A DNA stretch of 64,000 bases from positions 62,001 to 126,000 of the forward strand of contig NZ_SLVY01000004.1 of NCBI RefSeq assembly GCF_004345605.1. Direction: 5' to 3'. Shown piece by piece: positions 17,620-26,631 of the stretch (its first letter is position 1; each line of letters opens with the position of its first letter). The position numbers were made by a program, and so were the translations under genes. Under the pieces are notes generated by a model. It searched no databases, was not told where the DNA came from, and was given only the letters and a program-made list of their open reading frames with translations. This DNA comes from Rhodococcus sp. SMB37 (lineage in GTDB: Bacteria; Actinomycetota; Actinomycetes; Mycobacteriales; Mycobacteriaceae).

Positions 17620-18222
17620 TCAGGCCTCTTCTGCTTCCTCGGTCTCGTCGGCTGCTGCATCTTCGGCGTTCGCCTGGGCAGCGGCCTCGACGATGTTCAC
17701 GATCAGCAGCTCGGGATCGTCCTGCAGGGTCGAGCCCGCGGGAAGCTCGATGCCTCCGGCGAGGATCTGGGTGCCGATGGGAGCACTCTCGATCGACACC
17801 GAGATCTCCTCGGGGATGCTGAGGGCGTCGGCCTCGAGCTTGATCGTGCTGACCTCGTGGACGACCAGCGCACCGGAGCCCGCGATGCCGGTGAGGACGA
17901 CGGGCACCTCGACGGTGACCTTCTCGCCCTTCTTCACCACGAGCAGGTCGGCGTGCTCGATGTTACGGCGGATCGGGTGCGTGGTGACCGACTTGGTGAG
18001 GGCGAGCTGCTCGGTGCCCTCGATGTCGAGGGTCAGGATGGCGTTGGTGCCGTGGTTACGCAGAACGGCAGCGAAATCGAGGCCGGGAAGCGACAGGTGC
18101 TTGGGGTCGGTGCCGTGGCCGTACAGGACGGCGGGGACCTGGCCGGCACGACGGGTGCGGCGGGCGGCGCCCTTGCCGAACTCGGTGCGGACAGCGGCGA
18201 CGAGACGGTTCTCGTTGGACAT
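17620..18222 (-). CDS. rplY: 50S ribosomal protein L25 / Ctc-type
   Basis: 200 residues: an N-terminal 5S-rRNA-binding L25 domain (starts [18 protein letters not shown]) plus the C-terminal TL5/Ctc extension (about 95-185) and an acidic Glu/Ala tail. It contributes to the central protuberance of the large subunit and, in Ctc forms, to stress tolerance. The first gene of the rplY-pth pair; 146 bp separate it from pth, so a separate start for pth is possible. Confidence 0.96.
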   Translation of the reverse strand: MSNENRLVAAVRTEFGKGAARRTRRAGQVPAVLYGHGTDPKHLSLPGLDFAAVLRNHGTNAILTLDIEGTEQLALTKSVTTHPIRRNIEHADLLVVKKGEKVTVEVPVVLTGIAGSGALVVHEVSTIKLEADALSIPEEISVSIESAPIGTQILAGGIELPAGSTLQDDPELLIVNIVEAAAQANAEDAAADETEEAEEA

Positions 18223-18433
18223 GGTGCAACGGCTCCTACGCTAGTGAACTCTCACGGGGTCGGTCTTCTCGACGAATGCGGGACCGGACACGCGCGGCAG
18301 TGGAGCGATTTCTACGCCCTGACGGAGCCGCAGCCGCGTCGATCACGGTGAGCCAGCGATTACGCGGTTCACCCTCGCCGAGACAACTCGACATACTTTA
18401 CCGGATCCGAATGCGCAACGCGAACGGGCCTCG

Positions 18434-19606
18434 TTATGTGAGTGAGCGCACCGCGACGAGGAAGCGATCGACGTCGGCCGGGGAGACGAAATAGTGCGGT
18501 GACGCACGGACCACGGCATCGAGTTTCCGCTGCGACATATCGAGGAGGGTGGAGCTGCGTGAGCTGACGGTGACGGTGATCGCCTGCGCGGCGAGCGCGT
18601 CGCGCACCGCAGTGGGCTCGATGCCGTCGACGGTGAATGACACGATCCCATTGAGCGGCGCGCCGCGATCGTGCACGGTGACACCCGGGATCCGCTCGAG
18701 CCCGTCGCGGGTGTGCTCGGCGCGGTAGCCGATGGCCTCCACCACGGCATCGAGTCCGAGGTCGAGCAGATAGTCGATGGCTGCGCCGAGCCCAAGCCTG
18801 GCCGCGACGTCGGTCTCCCACATCTCGAAGCGCGACGCGTCGGGTGCGAGTTCGTACGTGTCGGGGGACGTCCACGTCGCGCTGTGCAGATCGATCATCG
18901 CCGGCTCGAGGTCGAGGATCAACCGTGGTCGCACGTAGAGGAACCCGGTGCCTCGCGGGCCGCGCACCCATTTGCGGCCGGTGCCCGAGAGCGCATCGAC
19001 GTCCAGTTCGGGCACACTCACGGGCAGTTGCCCCACAGACTGGCACGCGTCGAGCAACACCAGCGCGCCCACCGCATGCGCAGCGTCGGCGACCTCGCGG
19101 ACCGGGTTGACGAGTCCGCCGTTGGTCGGTGCGTGCACCACCGAGACGAGTTTGACGCGCTCGTCGAGCAGCTCGCGCAGTGCCTCGACGTCGATGCGTC
19201 CGGCGTCGTCGGAAGGAACCACCTCGACGCTCGCGCCGGTGGCACGGCCCCGTTGCAGTGCCGCGACGGCGTTGGCGGCGTACTCGGCCTGCGAGAGCAG
19301 GATGCGGTCGCCCGGTTCGAGCGGCACCGCGTAGAAGAACGACGTCCATGCCCGCGATGCGCTGTCGGACAACGCCATGGAGGTAGCGTCGACCCCGAAC
19401 AACCGTCCTAGGGAGGCCTTCACTTCGGCCAGGTCACCGAGTCGCTCGTTGGCGGCCGCGTATCCACCGACTTCGGCCTCGCGTCGTAGGTGGGCAACGA
19501 CGGTGTCGACGACCGGAGTCGGAGGGAGTGAGGACCCCGCACTGTCGAGGAACACCCGTTCGAAACAGCCGGGTGTGTCGCGGCGGGCCTGTTGCACATC
19601 GAGCAT
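18434..19606 (-). CDS. egtE: Ergothioneine beta-lyase / class V aminotransferase-fold enzyme
   Basis: PLP enzyme that cleaves the hercynylcysteine sulfoxide C-S bond, the last step of ergothioneine synthesis. 390 residues with class V features: FLDSAGSSLPP, VSVVHAPTNGGLVNPV, LLDACQSVGQLP (PLP Asp) and the Schiff-base Lys in SGTGRKWVRGPRGTGF. Identification as EgtE rests on adjacency to egtABCD. It is divergent from egtA, whereas in mycobacteria egtE is the last gene of the operon. The region before ATG 19606 can form a hairpin that overlaps the ribosome site. Confidence 0.88.
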   Translation of the reverse strand: MLDVQQARRDTPGCFERVFLDSAGSSLPPTPVVDTVVAHLRREAEVGGYAAANERLGDLAEVKASLGRLFGVDATSMALSDSASRAWTSFFYAVPLEPGDRILLSQAEYAANAVAALQRGRATGASVEVVPSDDAGRIDVEALRELLDERVKLVSVVHAPTNGGLVNPVREVADAAHAVGALVLLDACQSVGQLPVSVPELDVDALSGTGRKWVRGPRGTGFLYVRPRLILDLEPAMIDLHSATWTSPDTYELAPDASRFEMWETDVAARLGLGAAIDYLLDLGLDAVVEAIGYRAEHTRDGLERIPGVTVHDRGAPLNGIVSFTVDGIEPTAVRDALAAQAITVTVSSRSSTLLDMSQRKLDAVVRASPHYFVSPADVDRFLVAVRSLT

Positions 19607-19626
19607 GGAAGTGGGCCTCCATTTCC
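19607..19626 (-). promoter_or_regulatory. Hairpin over the egtE ribosome binding site
   Basis: On the egtE strand, GGAAATGG and CCACTTCC flank a 4-nt loop (AGGC) immediately before the ATG, with one G-T mismatch. The GGAGG ribosome site is partly in the arm and loop, so folding could limit egtE translation. Inference only. Confidence 0.35.
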
Positions 19627-19755
19627 TGTCGGCAGGATCTACTGGCCGAATCTAGTGTGGTCGGTGTGGCGCCGGAGCGTTCTCTGGGCGTTGCGGCGAT
19701 GTGCGCGTTAGGCTCGCTCAGTGACCTGGCCCACCGACGAAGGAGGGTGGATCGA

Positions 19756-20988
19756 GTGGTGATGGCGATGGACGCGGCGATGCCGCGCGCCGACAAGGAG
19801 CTCGGTCCGCGTGCTTCCGCGGAGGAGTACGTACGTCGGGTGAGTTTCCGCTTCGGCCCACCGCGGCTGATCGGCGCGGAACTCGAATGGCTGACGGCCC
19901 GTGCGGACGGAACCGCGTCGCGGCCGGAGCTCTCGTCGATCGTCGAGGCACTCGGACCCCACGCCCCGAAGGCCATCGCGCCGTCGTCGTCGGCTCGCCC
20001 GCTCCCGTCGGGCAGCGCGATCAGTCTGGAACCGGGCGGGCAGGTGGAATTGGCGAGCGTGCCGTGTACGTCGGCGCGGCAGACGGTGGATCGTCTGGTT
20101 GCCGACGCGAAGATGCTGCGATCGCTGCTTGCGCGCCGCGCAGTGTCGATGCTCGACTGCGCGACCGACGAGATCCGGCCGCCCCATCGCTTGCTTCGCA
20201 CGCCGCGATACTCCGCGATGGAATTGCGGTTCGACCGAATCGGCCCCCTCGGGCGGCTGATGATGAACAGCACGGCCGCGGTGCAGGTCAGTGTCGATGC
20301 GGGCGCCGACGACGTCGAACTCGCTCGCCGCTGGGAGCTGCTCCACGCGATCGGTCCCGCATTGATCGCCGCGTTCGGGTGTTCGCCCGCGCTGCGGGGC
20401 GCTCCGGACGGGGCATGGGTGTCTCAGCGGATGCGTACCTGGCTGTCGCTCGATCCCGAGCGCACCGCGATGGTGGCCGACCCGCAGAAGTATCCGGCCT
20501 GGGCGCTCGACGCCCCGTTGCTGTGTGTCCGATCGGCCGGCCCTGAGTGGCACGCACCACCCGGCGCCTCGTTCGCCGAGTGGCTGAACGGAAGTCTCGA
20601 CGACGAGCTCGGTCGTCGGCCCACTTTCGCCGACCTCGACTATCACCTGACGACACTGTTCCCGCCGGTGCGCCCGTGCGGGCATCTCGAGGTTCGGTAT
20701 CTGGACGCACAGCCGGGCGACCTGTGGCAGGTGCCGATCGCGACCATCGAAGCTCTGCTGAGGAGCCCGGAGGTCATGGCGGAGGCATCGGCGATCGCCG
20801 AACCTGTCCGTCAGCTCTGGGTCGATGCTGCGCAGCAAGGTCTCGCTGCCGTCGAATTACGCGCCGCCGCAGTGGGATTGTTGTCCTTGGCTGCGGAGTC
20901 GTCCCCGGATATGAGGTTCACCACGGCGCTCGACGCCGCCGCGGCGCGCTGCATGCGCGGGCAGTTGCCGGGGGTGGCCGAACGGTGA
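19756..20988 (+). CDS. egtA: Glutamate-cysteine ligase, ergothioneine pathway
   Basis: Makes gamma-glutamylcysteine, the sulfur donor for EgtB. 410 residues. GCS2-type features are the substrate-binding start FGPPRLIGAELEWLTA, AISLEPGGQVELAS, and FDRIGPLGRLMMNSTAAVQVS. GTG 19756 is chosen because GAAGGAGGG ends 8 bp before it; GTG 19759 and ATG 19762 are alternatives. It is the first of four overlapping genes egtA-B-C-D. This EgtA is distinct from the mycothiol enzyme MshC. Confidence 0.92.
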   Translation: MVMAMDAAMPRADKELGPRASAEEYVRRVSFRFGPPRLIGAELEWLTARADGTASRPELSSIVEALGPHAPKAIAPSSSARPLPSGSAISLEPGGQVELASVPCTSARQTVDRLVADAKMLRSLLARRAVSMLDCATDEIRPPHRLLRTPRYSAMELRFDRIGPLGRLMMNSTAAVQVSVDAGADDVELARRWELLHAIGPALIAAFGCSPALRGAPDGAWVSQRMRTWLSLDPERTAMVADPQKYPAWALDAPLLCVRSAGPEWHAPPGASFAEWLNGSLDDELGRRPTFADLDYHLTTLFPPVRPCGHLEVRYLDAQPGDLWQVPIATIEALLRSPEVMAEASAIAEPVRQLWVDAAQQGLAAVELRAAAVGLLSLAAESSPDMRFTTALDAAAARCMRGQLPGVAER

Positions 20989-22298
20989 GGATGCTGCGCG
21001 ACCGTCTCGAACGTGATCTCGAACGCGCTCGTGCACGGACACATGCGCTCACAGGTATCGACGATTCCGAACTGACGCAGCAACATTCGCCGCTGATGAG
21101 TCCTCTGGTCTGGGACCTCGCGCACATTGCGAATCAGGAGGAACGTTGGCTGCTGCGTGAAGTCGCGGGGCGCGGCTCGGTGCATGAGGGGATCGACGAA
21201 CTCTACGACGCGTTCCTGCATCCTCGCGCGAGCCGGACCGCGCTTCCGTTGCTCGGTCCGGACGATGCGCGCCGGTACGCGGAACGGGTGCGTGAACTGT
21301 CACAGAAAGTGCTGCAGAGCAACAACTTCGATGACGAACTCACCCGCGACGGTTTCGTCTTCTCGATGATCGCCCAGCATGAGCAACAACACGACGAGAC
21401 GATGCTCGCGACCCACCAGTTGCGTGCCGGACCTCCGGTGCTCGACGCCCCGGAGGCTCCGCGCGAGGCGACACCCCCCGAGTACGAGCGGGTGTCGATC
21501 CCGGCGGGGGAGTTCGAGATGGGTACCTCGGACGACCCGTGGGCGCTCGACAACGAGAAACCCGTGCACCGGGTGTACCTGCCCGCCTTTGCGCTCGACA
21601 CCCTGCCCGTGACCAACCGGCACTTCGCCCGATTCATCGAGGACGGTGGATACCGGCGCCGCGAGCTGTGGAGCGACGAGGGGTGGGCGCACCGCTGCGA
21701 CGTGGGTCTCGAGGCGCCTCAGTTCTGGCACCGCGATGTCGACGGACGTTGGTGGCGACGCAGTTTCGGACGGGAGCTGCCTGTGCATCCGGACGAACCC
21801 GTCGTGCACGTGTGTTTCCACGAGGCCGATGCCTTCGCACGCTGGGCGGGCGCGCGTCTGCCCACCGAGGCGGAATGGGAGAAGGCCGCGCGGTGGGATC
21901 CGGAGACGGGACGCAGTCGACGGTACCCGTGGGGAGACGACGACGCCGGCCCGGAGCACGCCAATCTCGGCCAGCGCCACCTGGGTCCCGCAGTGGTGGG
22001 TGCCTACCCGGAAGGGGCGTCTCCGCTCGGCATACATCAGCTGATCGGTGATGTGTGGGAATGGACATCGTCGGGTTTCGACCCGTACCCGGGCTTTCGT
22101 GCATTCCCGTACCGGGAGTACTCGGAAGTGTTCTTCGGCGGCGATTTCCGCGTGCTCCGCGGTGGGTCCTTCGGGACCGATCAGGTTGCGTGCCGCGGAA
22201 CGTTCCGGAACTGGGACCATCCGATCCGCCGACAGATCTTCGCCGGATTGCGCCTCGCACACGATGTGCCGGAGTCGGCCGAGGCCCCTGATGTGTAG
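20985..22298 (+). CDS. egtB: Hercynine oxygenase (sulfoxide synthase)
   Basis: Non-heme iron enzyme joining hercynine and gamma-glutamylcysteine with O2. 437 residues: an N-terminal DinB-like domain with iron-binding His in DLAHIANQEERW and HEQQHDETM, and a C-terminal formylglycine-enzyme-like domain (IPAGEFEMG, ARLPTEAEWEKAAR, GDVWEWTSSGFDPYPGF, RVLRGGS). GTG 20985 overlaps the egtA stop (GTGA). Full length with no visible defects. Confidence 0.96.
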   Translation: MRMLRDRLERDLERARARTHALTGIDDSELTQQHSPLMSPLVWDLAHIANQEERWLLREVAGRGSVHEGIDELYDAFLHPRASRTALPLLGPDDARRYAERVRELSQKVLQSNNFDDELTRDGFVFSMIAQHEQQHDETMLATHQLRAGPPVLDAPEAPREATPPEYERVSIPAGEFEMGTSDDPWALDNEKPVHRVYLPAFALDTLPVTNRHFARFIEDGGYRRRELWSDEGWAHRCDVGLEAPQFWHRDVDGRWWRRSFGRELPVHPDEPVVHVCFHEADAFARWAGARLPTEAEWEKAARWDPETGRSRRYPWGDDDAGPEHANLGQRHLGPAVVGAYPEGASPLGIHQLIGDVWEWTSSGFDPYPGFRAFPYREYSEVFFGGDFRVLRGGSFGTDQVACRGTFRNWDHPIRRQIFAGLRLAHDVPESAEAPDV

Positions 22299-23040
22299 GC
22301 ACCTGGGATACCTCGGCCCGGTCGAGTCGGTTGCGTCCTTGCTCACCGACGGCCCGAATTCGCTCATGCGGCAATCGTGGGCGCCCACAGACATGCGTGG
22401 TGGTGGCACTGTCAACGCCGACGGTTTCGGTGTTGCCTGGTGGTCGGACGTCGGTGCCCTCGGCCGATACCGCTCGGCCCTGCCGATCTGGTCGGATCCG
22501 TTCGTCACCGAAGGGCTGCCCACGATCCGGTCCGAGGCCGTGATGATCGCTCTCCGATCCGCAACGGAGGGCATGCCGGTGGAACGTAGTGCCAGTGCAC
22601 CGTTCTCGGATGGGCGCTGGGCCTTCAGTCTCAACGGTGTGGTGCGCGGCTGGCCCGGATCGCTGGTCGAACTCGCGGAGAATCTTCCGGTGTCAGAACT
22701 GCTCGAACTGGACGCCCCCACCGATTCCGCTGCGCTGTGGATGATGTTGCGTTCGCGACTCCGTTCGGCCGAACCGGAACCCGCGCTCATCTCACTCGTC
22801 CACGATGTCATCGCGCGAGCGCCGGAATCACGTTTGAACATGCTGTTGTGCAACGGCAGTGGTATGTGGGCAACCGCGTGGCATCACTCGTTGTGGACGC
22901 TCGTGGACGAGAACGTCGCGATCGTGAGCTCCGAACGTTTCGACGACGACCCGCGCTGGCAGGAAGTCGCCGACAAGCACCTCGTCAATGCAATCCCCGG
23001 CAAGCTGGTCGTCACTCCCCTGGAGGTATCCGCTACGTGA
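22291..23040 (+). CDS. egtC: Gamma-glutamyl-hercynylcysteine sulfoxide hydrolase
   Basis: Class II glutamine-amidotransferase fold that removes the gamma-glutamyl group. 249 residues. The nucleophilic Cys2 is exposed after Met removal (MCRHLGYLGP), and the family block NADGFGVAWW follows. The start overlaps egtB by 8 bp and the stop overlaps egtD by 4 bp. Confidence 0.94.
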   Translation: MCRHLGYLGPVESVASLLTDGPNSLMRQSWAPTDMRGGGTVNADGFGVAWWSDVGALGRYRSALPIWSDPFVTEGLPTIRSEAVMIALRSATEGMPVERSASAPFSDGRWAFSLNGVVRGWPGSLVELAENLPVSELLELDAPTDSAALWMMLRSRLRSAEPEPALISLVHDVIARAPESRLNMLLCNGSGMWATAWHHSLWTLVDENVAIVSSERFDDDPRWQEVADKHLVNAIPGKLVVTPLEVSAT

Positions 23041-23993
23041 CCATCGACGTGTTCATCACGCCCGAAGAATTGGACGAGACACTGCGTGCTGATGCGCGAC
23101 GTGGCCTCACCTCCACCCCCAAGCGTCTGTCGCCGACGTGGCTGTACGACGAGCGGGGAAGCGAGTTGTTCGATCAGATCACGTTGCTGCCCGAATATTA
23201 TCCCACCCGAACCGAATTCGCGTTGCTGCAGGACCACGCCGCGGATATCGCGGAGGCGGCGAAACCCGAGGTGCTGGTGGAGCTCGGATCCGGCTCGTCG
23301 GAGAAGACCCGGGTGCTGCTCGACGCGCTGAAACCGTACATCCATACGTATGTACCGCAGGATGTGTCCGAGCCGGCATTGAGCGCGGCGGTGCGTCGCC
23401 TGTCCGTCGACTACCCGGAGCTCACAGTGCGCGGCGTGGTCAGCGATTTCACCGGTTCCCTCGAACACCTGCCCGCCGGCGGACACCGCATGGTGGCGTT
23501 CCTCGGCGGCACGATCGGCAACTTCGAGCCCGCCGAACGCATCGAGTTCCTTTCTCACCTCGGGACGATCCTGAACACCGACGAATGGCTGCTGCTCGGC
23601 GCCGGCCTGGTCGTCGACCTCGATGTCCTCATCCCGGCGTACGACGACGCCGCTGGTGTGACAGCCGAATTCGACCGCAACGTACTGCGTGTGGTGAACC
23701 GCAGGCTCGACGCCGATTTCGATCCCGACAAGTTCGTGCACCGCGCCGTGTGGGACGCGGAGAACGAATGGATCGAGATGCGACTCGAAGCGACCGAGGC
23801 GATGACGGTGCACGTCCGCGAATTCGATCTCGAACTGAGCTTCGCTGCGGGAGAACAGATGTGCACGGAGATCTCTGCGAAGTTCCGGCTCGACGGCATC
23901 GGAAGAGAGCTCGACGACGCAGGCTTCACCGTCCGGCGCGAATGGGTCGATCCCGACGGGAGATTCGCGCTGTTCGCCGCATCTCGTCGATGA
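23037..23993 (+). CDS. egtD: L-histidine N(alpha)-methyltransferase
   Basis: SAM-dependent trimethylation of histidine to hercynine, the committed step. 318 residues. DUF2260-type methyltransferase with RGLTSTPKRLSPTWLYDERGSELFD (start region), the SAM motif VELGSGSSEKTRVLL, FLGGTIGNF and, near the C-terminus, EISAKFRLDGIGREL. GTG 23037 overlaps the egtC stop. Last gene of the unit; 26 bp separate it from the convergent GMC oxidoreductase gene. Confidence 0.96.
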   Translation: MTIDVFITPEELDETLRADARRGLTSTPKRLSPTWLYDERGSELFDQITLLPEYYPTRTEFALLQDHAADIAEAAKPEVLVELGSGSSEKTRVLLDALKPYIHTYVPQDVSEPALSAAVRRLSVDYPELTVRGVVSDFTGSLEHLPAGGHRMVAFLGGTIGNFEPAERIEFLSHLGTILNTDEWLLLGAGLVVDLDVLIPAYDDAAGVTAEFDRNVLRVVNRRLDADFDPDKFVHRAVWDAENEWIEMRLEATEAMTVHVREFDLELSFAAGEQMCTEISAKFRLDGIGRELDDAGFTVRREWVDPDGRFALFAASRR

Positions 23994-24019
23994 CGCTCCG
24001 GAGGAAGGTCGCCTTCGGT

Positions 24020-25798
24020 CTACAACCCGCGCGAGACCACCGCATGCGTGACCCGATCGTCGATCGACGAGACCGGGTTCTCGCGGCCCACCCATCCGTC
24101 GCCGCCGAAGTACGTCTCGACGATCTTCTCGGCGGTGCGGGTCGCGAGGGCCTGTGTGGTCAGCGTGGGGTTGGGGCCACCGAGGCTGTTCGGGAGCGCC
24201 GAGTTGTCTGCGATGTAGAGCCGCTTGACCCAGCGTGCTTCCGCGGAGGAGTCCAGGATCGAATTCTTCTCGTCCGAACCCATTCTCATGCTCGATTGTG
24301 CGTGCAGGATCAGCGGCGGCCAGTCGCAGCGATGCACAGACTTCGCCCCCGCCGCGCGCATCAACTCGACGGCCTTGCGGGTGCAGTACTCCCGGTTGCG
24401 TCGGGTGCGGTCGGATCTCGTGCGGTGCTTCACCGTCACACGCGGCACGACGCCGTGCTCGTCGGACGGCAGCAGACCGGGCACGCTCACGCGGTTTCCG
24501 GGTTCGACATCGTCGTCGGTGATCACGAGTGCGCCGAGCACGCGGTCGGCGTCGGAGAGGGTGGTCAGCAGATCGCGACCGACCAACCGGCCGAGGCTGT
24601 CGGCTCCCGCAGCATCGACCACGCCGCCCGCACGACCGTAGCCGTGGATACCCGAGTCGCTGTAGCCCAGCGAATACGCCAGCAGCGCCGGCGGCATGCC
24701 CACCTGCTCGATCGCGCCGTATCCCGGAAGGTCGACGCGCGCATTGGAACCGGCTCCACGCGTCTCGCCGGTGTACTCGTCGAAGACACCGAACACCGCG
24801 TCCATGTGGTGGTCGGTCAGGCCGCGACCCACCCACTCGTCGGGGTCGGGGAGTTCCGAGTTGAGCCACAGCCGCGGCGACTCGATCGCGCCTGCGGCCA
24901 GCACGACAACCTTCGCTTCCGCTTCGTGCTCCTCGCCGTCGGCCGTCCGGAATCGCACGCCGTGCGCGACCGTCTCGCCGGAGACCTCGCGGACGAGGAT
25001 CTTCGTGACTCCGGCATCGGTCATGAGGGTCACGGGCCTACCGTGCGGTGACCACGCGTCGGCGGTGAGCATCATCGGTACGTACGAGTTGTCGGTGGAG
25101 CGGCGGGCCTTGAGATTCCGCGGCGCACCCAGCGGCAGATAACAGCCCTGGTAGCAGTGCCCGCACATCGTGCAGCCGCGGGCCTGGGGATGATGCAGCA
25201 GCGCGGGGTCGCGAGTGCGTCCGGCGGTGCCGCCGGGTTGCAGGATCGCGTTCTGCTGCGAGCGATGCGCAGGTCCGGTGGTATCGAGCGACGTCTGGTG
25301 GGGGAGACCCATTGCTGCGGCGCCGCGCAGGAACACCTGTTCCTTCGTGCCCATCGGTGCGGTCTGCACGGGCAGTGTCGCCTCGACCCACTCGTAGTAG
25401 CGGCGCAGTTCCTCGTATCCGAACGGGAACAGGTGCTCGGTGTCGTACATGTCGCGGTCGGCGCCGTCGTATCCCTCGAACACTCCGGGCACCGCGCGGG
25501 GCGAGTTACCGAAGTAGTGGAGGGTCGCGCCACCGACGCCGGAGACCTGCCACACGAACGAGTTCTGCGGCAGGTCGCGCAGCCACGGCCCGGCGGATCT
25601 GTCGCCGGGGCCTTCGCGGAGGAACCCGGTGATCGGGTTGTTGGCGTCGTTCTCGAAGTGCGTCCACTGGTTCTCCGGGTCGTCGAAGCGTGGCCCGGAC
25701 TCGAGCACCAGCACATCGAGACCCCGTGCGGCGAGTTCCTTCGCGACGACCGGCCCGCCACCACCGGCACCGATCACGATGACATCGGTCAACGTCAT
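24020..25798 (-). CDS. GMC-family FAD oxidoreductase with a four-Cys motif
   Basis: 592 residues. N-terminal FAD-binding Rossmann motif VIVIGAGGGGPVVAKELAARG and the C-terminal GMC block VKRLYIADNSALPNSLGGPNPTLT; a His-containing LILHAQSSMRMGSD gives the substrate-site region. An internal Cys cluster (Cys209, 212, 215, 219: CTMCGHCYQGC) resembles ferredoxin-type spacing, which could hold an Fe-S centre passing electrons on. ATG 25798 overlaps the Tat partner's stop (ATGA). Substrate unknown: an alcohol, sugar or sterol. Confidence 0.88.
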   Translation of the reverse strand: MTLTDVIVIGAGGGGPVVAKELAARGLDVLVLESGPRFDDPENQWTHFENDANNPITGFLREGPGDRSAGPWLRDLPQNSFVWQVSGVGGATLHYFGNSPRAVPGVFEGYDGADRDMYDTEHLFPFGYEELRRYYEWVEATLPVQTAPMGTKEQVFLRGAAAMGLPHQTSLDTTGPAHRSQQNAILQPGGTAGRTRDPALLHHPQARGCTMCGHCYQGCYLPLGAPRNLKARRSTDNSYVPMMLTADAWSPHGRPVTLMTDAGVTKILVREVSGETVAHGVRFRTADGEEHEAEAKVVVLAAGAIESPRLWLNSELPDPDEWVGRGLTDHHMDAVFGVFDEYTGETRGAGSNARVDLPGYGAIEQVGMPPALLAYSLGYSDSGIHGYGRAGGVVDAAGADSLGRLVGRDLLTTLSDADRVLGALVITDDDVEPGNRVSVPGLLPSDEHGVVPRVTVKHRTRSDRTRRNREYCTRKAVELMRAAGAKSVHRCDWPPLILHAQSSMRMGSDEKNSILDSSAEARWVKRLYIADNSALPNSLGGPNPTLTTQALATRTAEKIVETYFGGDGWVGRENPVSSIDDRVTHAVVSRGL

Positions 25799-26469
25799 CC
25801 TTCCGCTCGATCGACGCCGCCGTAGTAGCCCTGGAACTCGTCCCACCCGTCGCTCACGCCCTCGTATCCGGTCAGCTCCCAGCCCACCGGGCGGCCGGTC
25901 AGCTCACGGAGTTCGCCATCGAATGAGGAGACCTCCGAGTAGGCGACGAACGCGGCGAGTGTGGGAATGGCATTGACCGCGTACTCGATGGGGCGGCCGG
26001 GAAACTGTGGCTCGGTGTCGAGGAGTTCGAAGACGTGCGCCTTGGTGGCGTGCGACAGGTTCGCGAACGGCGATGCGAACGGTCCCGCTACGGATGCCGG
26101 TCCGGCGGTCACCGCGAACAGGTCGACCAGCGCCGCGATCGCGGAGGAGCCTGTGACAGCGATGCCGAGCATGTCTATCAGGGGGATCGGGACGGCGAGG
26201 TCGAAGGTGCGTTCGAGAGTCTCGGCGGCGCCCGGTGTGACTCCGCCGGGAACCTCGGTCGACACACCCTGGTGCTGCGAGTACGGGTCGTTTCCGGGCG
26301 CCACGAACGCGAGGATGCCGTTGATCGTGTCGCGGACGGAGTGGCTCGACGGTGTCGGTTGTGCCGTAGCCTCACCGGCGAACGACCAGGCCACGCTGGT
26401 CAGTACCGCGCCGGTCGCGACGACACCCCCCAGGAATCGTCGTCGACTCCACAGTGCATTCGTCTCCAC
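25795..26469 (-). CDS. Tat-exported small subunit-like partner of the GMC oxidoreductase
   Basis: 224 residues. The N-terminal twin-arginine signal SRRRFLGGVVATGAVLTSVAW is followed by an export-site-like AGEATAQ. The rest is mostly helical and resembles the small subunit of gluconate 2-dehydrogenase-type complexes, though similarity is weak. GTG 26469 follows GGGAGGGAG. It precedes and overlaps the oxidoreductase gene; the catalytic subunit has no signal of its own, so it could be carried out as a complex ('hitchhiker' export). Inferred, not shown. Confidence 0.75.
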   Translation of the reverse strand: METNALWSRRRFLGGVVATGAVLTSVAWSFAGEATAQPTPSSHSVRDTINGILAFVAPGNDPYSQHQGVSTEVPGGVTPGAAETLERTFDLAVPIPLIDMLGIAVTGSSAIAALVDLFAVTAGPASVAGPFASPFANLSHATKAHVFELLDTEPQFPGRPIEYAVNAIPTLAAFVAYSEVSSFDGELRELTGRPVGWELTGYEGVSDGWDEFQGYYGGVDRAEG

Positions 26470-26631
26470 GCCACTCCCTCCCGGTCCGGGCAAAGCTTAC
26501 GGACTTTCCCTGTGGATCTCAGTGAACGCCGTTCCGAAACCCTGTCGGCGACCAGTGACCGGGATCGGACACCGCGTGACCGCGAACCGTCGTGATAGAC
26601 GGGAAGGGATGCCCGGCACGAGAGGACTTCG

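Noticed and set aside
22884-24869. Long minus-strand frame across egtD and the GMC gene
   Set aside because: It overlaps two well-supported genes in other frames, without motifs of its own.
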